Below, in pieces: positions 14,191-14,855 of a stretch of DNA of 14,855 nt. Made by a program: the position numbers and the translations under genes. The stretch is from positions 1 through 14,855 of the forward strand of contig CAYMPW010000025.1 of the NCBI GenBank assembly GCA_964392725.1. Reading direction: 5' to 3'. Each line of letters starts with the position of its first letter. The first letter of the stretch is position 1. Below the pieces are notes generated by a model that worked only from the letters and a program-made list of their open reading frames with translations, ran no database searches and was not told the origin of the DNA. Source of the DNA: CAYMPW01 sp964392725. GTDB taxonomy: Archaea; Thermoplasmatota; Thermoplasmata; Methanomassiliicoccales; Methanomethylophilaceae.

Positions 14191-14247
14191 TGAGAAAAGA
14201 GTTTCTCACACATCAAGTAAATGGTGTTACAAAACGAGGTGTGTGAG
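14191..14247 (-). other. Alternative hairpins in the leader upstream of TR
   Basis: TGAGAAA and TTTCTCA (14191-14197 and 14202-14208) form a perfect 7-bp stem with a 4-base loop. CTCACACA and TGTGTGAG (14205-14212 and 14240-14247) form a competing 8-bp stem over a 27-base loop. They share bases 14205-14208, so only one can form at a time. They lie in the 108-base gap between the small secreted-protein gene and TR, and probably shape the 5' part of the template RNA or process the transcript. Confidence 0.4.
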
Positions 14248-14262
14248 TTGCGAAGCATGTTA

Positions 14263-14634
14263 TCACTTCACGGGTGCTGGTGTTGTGGGTGCGGTTACAT
14301 CAATGAGGCCATCAATGTTACCTACGATCAGAACCAAAGATGCTACGATCAAGATCGCTGCAACGTACAAGAAATTGAAATCCTTGGTAATTGCAAACGC
14401 AACTGCTGCGACAATACCGAAAATCAACATCAAGACTGTGCCGAAACCGTTGTCACTAATGAATGAGTTCCATTTTTCTTTTAGATCGTCAAAGAAATTT
14501 GTTGTTTTTTCATCTTCAGTTCCGGCATCCGTTGCTGCATCCATGCCTGGTACAGCCGCGAATACCAAGACAAGAGCTGCGAACATGCCGAAGGCCATTG
14601 CCATTAGTTTCTTGTTGTTTCCATTTAGGTTCAT
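14263..14634 (-). CDS. Small secreted double-helix membrane protein (123 aa)
   Basis: The ATG at 14634 follows GGTGAT closely. A basic start and hydrophobic core with cleavage likely near VPGMDA-ATDA (about 33) form a signal peptide. Next come a short acidic/aromatic segment (NFFDDLKEKWNSFISDNG), two membrane helices (about 65-83 and 89-106), and a Thr/Pro tail. After cleavage the mature chain would be about 90 residues. It is the first gene of the minus-strand train and shares the C-terminal helix-pair design of the large surface proteins. It resembles small structural membrane proteins (major coat or matrix type) of viruses in topology only; no family is recognised. Confidence 0.7.
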   Translation of the reverse strand: MNLNGNNKKLMAMAFGMFAALVLVFAAVPGMDAATDAGTEDEKTTNFFDDLKEKWNSFISDNGFGTVLMLIFGIVAAVAFAITKDFNFLYVAAILIVASLVLIVGNIDGLIDVTAPTTPAPVK

Positions 14635-14643
14635 TATATCACC

Positions 14644-14662
14644 CTGACAATATAATTGTCAG
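14644..14662 (-). promoter_or_regulatory. 19-bp perfect palindrome before the first gene of the train
   Basis: CTGACAAT-ATA-ATTGTCAG is a perfect 8-bp inverted repeat with a 3-base centre, ten bases upstream of the first start codon and directly before its GGTGAT. It can be an operator bound by a dimeric repressor or a hairpin in the 5' leader that would affect ribosome access. The small winged-helix-like protein encoded at 1110-1367 is one possible binder, but nothing links them directly. Confidence 0.5.
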
Positions 14663-14704
14663 TAAATGGAATGGATTATGAGTATTAAGCGAACGTGACT
14701 GCAT

Positions 14705-14718
14705 AAAATGTACATTTT
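14705..14718. promoter_or_regulatory. 14-bp palindrome in the upstream region of the train
   Basis: AAAATGTACATTTT is a perfect even palindrome about 70-85 bases before the first start codon; a related TACATTTTTT follows at about 14730-14739. With the AT-rich surroundings this looks like a promoter/operator zone. I cannot point to a clear TATA box: TTTTATG next to the palindrome and TTAATAC near 14690 are weak candidates. Confidence 0.35.
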
Positions 14719-14742
14719 TCCTAAAACAATACATTTTTTGAG

Positions 14743-14772
14743 TAAAAAAGGTAAAAAGAGGTAAAATACCTC
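14743..14772 (-). terminator. Hairpin plus T-tracts after the right-edge gene
   Basis: On the minus strand GAGGTA-TTT-TACCTC forms a 6-bp stem and is followed at once by TTTTT and then TTTTTT. It starts 13 bases after the stop of the partial gene at the right edge. It separates that gene from the retroelement train, which should therefore have its own promoter between about 14640 and 14740. Confidence 0.65.
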
Positions 14773-14784
14773 ATAATTATATAA

Positions 14785-14855
14785 TTAGTTTGAAAAATCC
14801 AATGTGATTTTAACTTCATCACCTGGGCCGAGGCCCATTTTTTTTAATTCTTCCG
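14785..14855 (-). CDS. C-terminus of a small protein, 5' partial (AbrB-like or FeoA-like ending)
   Basis: The frame is open to the right edge and ends in TAA at 14787-14785. The visible end reads EELKKMGLGPGDEVKI followed by TLDFSN. The 'L-K-GL-PGDEV-I' pattern is common at the ends of AbrB/SpoVT-type swapped-hairpin regulators and in FeoA-like SH3 domains; with 22 residues the choice cannot be made. It has its own terminator and is probably not in the operon of the retroelement. Confidence 0.55.
   Translation of the reverse strand, partial: EELKKMGLGPGDEVKITLDFSN

Larger units (their letters stand above)
1370..14634 (-). mobile_element. Possible integrated virus-like element (boundaries unknown)
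   Basis: One uninterrupted minus-strand train of about 13 kb has nearly every gene overlapping or abutting the next. It codes for secreted adhesin-like proteins, several tiny membrane proteins, a Zot-like ATPase, basic peptides and an HExxH protein, with a DGR at its head. DGRs are frequent in phages and archaeal viruses. No capsid, portal, terminase, integrase or replication gene is seen, so a tailed virus is excluded for this segment. A filamentous or enveloped virus, or a cellular surface apparatus, remain options. Left and right flanks carry differently oriented or separately terminated genes. Confidence 0.4.

Noticed and set aside
13908..14258. A continuous 116-codon frame running through TR up to the RT start
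   Set aside because: The N-terminal part before TR is not protein-like and has no ribosome binding site; TR is better explained as template RNA. Only the last 40 codons are kept as a weak candidate.
1..14855. tRNA, rRNA, integrase or attachment-site signals
   Set aside because: I looked for them at the flanks and between genes and saw none, so element boundaries cannot be placed.

Overview
The window looks archaeal, probably from a methanogen of the Methanomassiliicoccales/Thermoplasmata type; this is inference, since no 16S or core gene is present. The clues are strong Shine-Dalgarno sequences of the GGTGATC/GGAGGT type, secreted proteins ending in membrane helices, InlB-type (Listeria-Bacteroides) and PKD adhesin repeats, oligo-T terminators, and a small gene whose frame continues through an amber codon, as could happen in a pyrrolysine-using archaeon. 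Every one of the 17 other confident stop codons is TAA or TGA.

Layout. At the left edge lie a partial transglutaminase-like gene (1-1055) and a small winged-helix-like gene (1110-1367), both on the + strand. From 14634 down to 1370 everything reads on the minus strand as a tightly packed, largely overlapping gene train. In transcription order it holds: a small secreted two-helix membrane protein (14634-14263); a template repeat (TR, 14154-14040); a reverse transcriptase (13914-12832); a 795-residue surface protein carrying the variable repeat (VR); a 719-residue PKD/InlB-repeat surface protein; a 616-residue membrane-anchored protein of unknown family; two very small double-helix membrane proteins; a 301-residue membrane protein with a cytoplasmic domain; two small soluble proteins; a Zot-like/FtsK-HerA-type P-loop ATPase; a lysine-rich peptide; a coiled-coil peptide; an HExxH zinc-peptidase-like protein with a lysine-rich tail; and the amber-interrupted small gene. 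A separate gene, cut by the right edge (14855-14785), ends in its own terminator.

The central system is a diversity-generating retroelement (DGR). TR and VR align over 115 bp without gaps. They differ at 11 positions, and all 11 are adenines of the TR coding strand (11 of 25 A changed, 0 of 90 other bases changed). The RT has the DGR-type SQ motif (GIPIGNYTSQ) and YADD. A perfect 8-bp GC-rich hairpin lies 2 bp past the 3' end of VR and is absent after TR, which matches the target-site hairpin known from the Bordetella phage DGR. VR lies in the middle of the adhesin rather than at its C-terminus, and no Avd accessory protein was recognised.

Taken together, the packed train of signal-peptide and double-helix membrane proteins, a Zot-like ATPase and DNA-binding-like basic proteins suggests an integrated virus-like element (inovirus-like or membrane-enveloped) or a dedicated surface/extrusion apparatus that diversifies its host-binding protein. 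No integrase, replication gene, tRNA or attachment site is visible, so the boundaries and viral nature are unproven.
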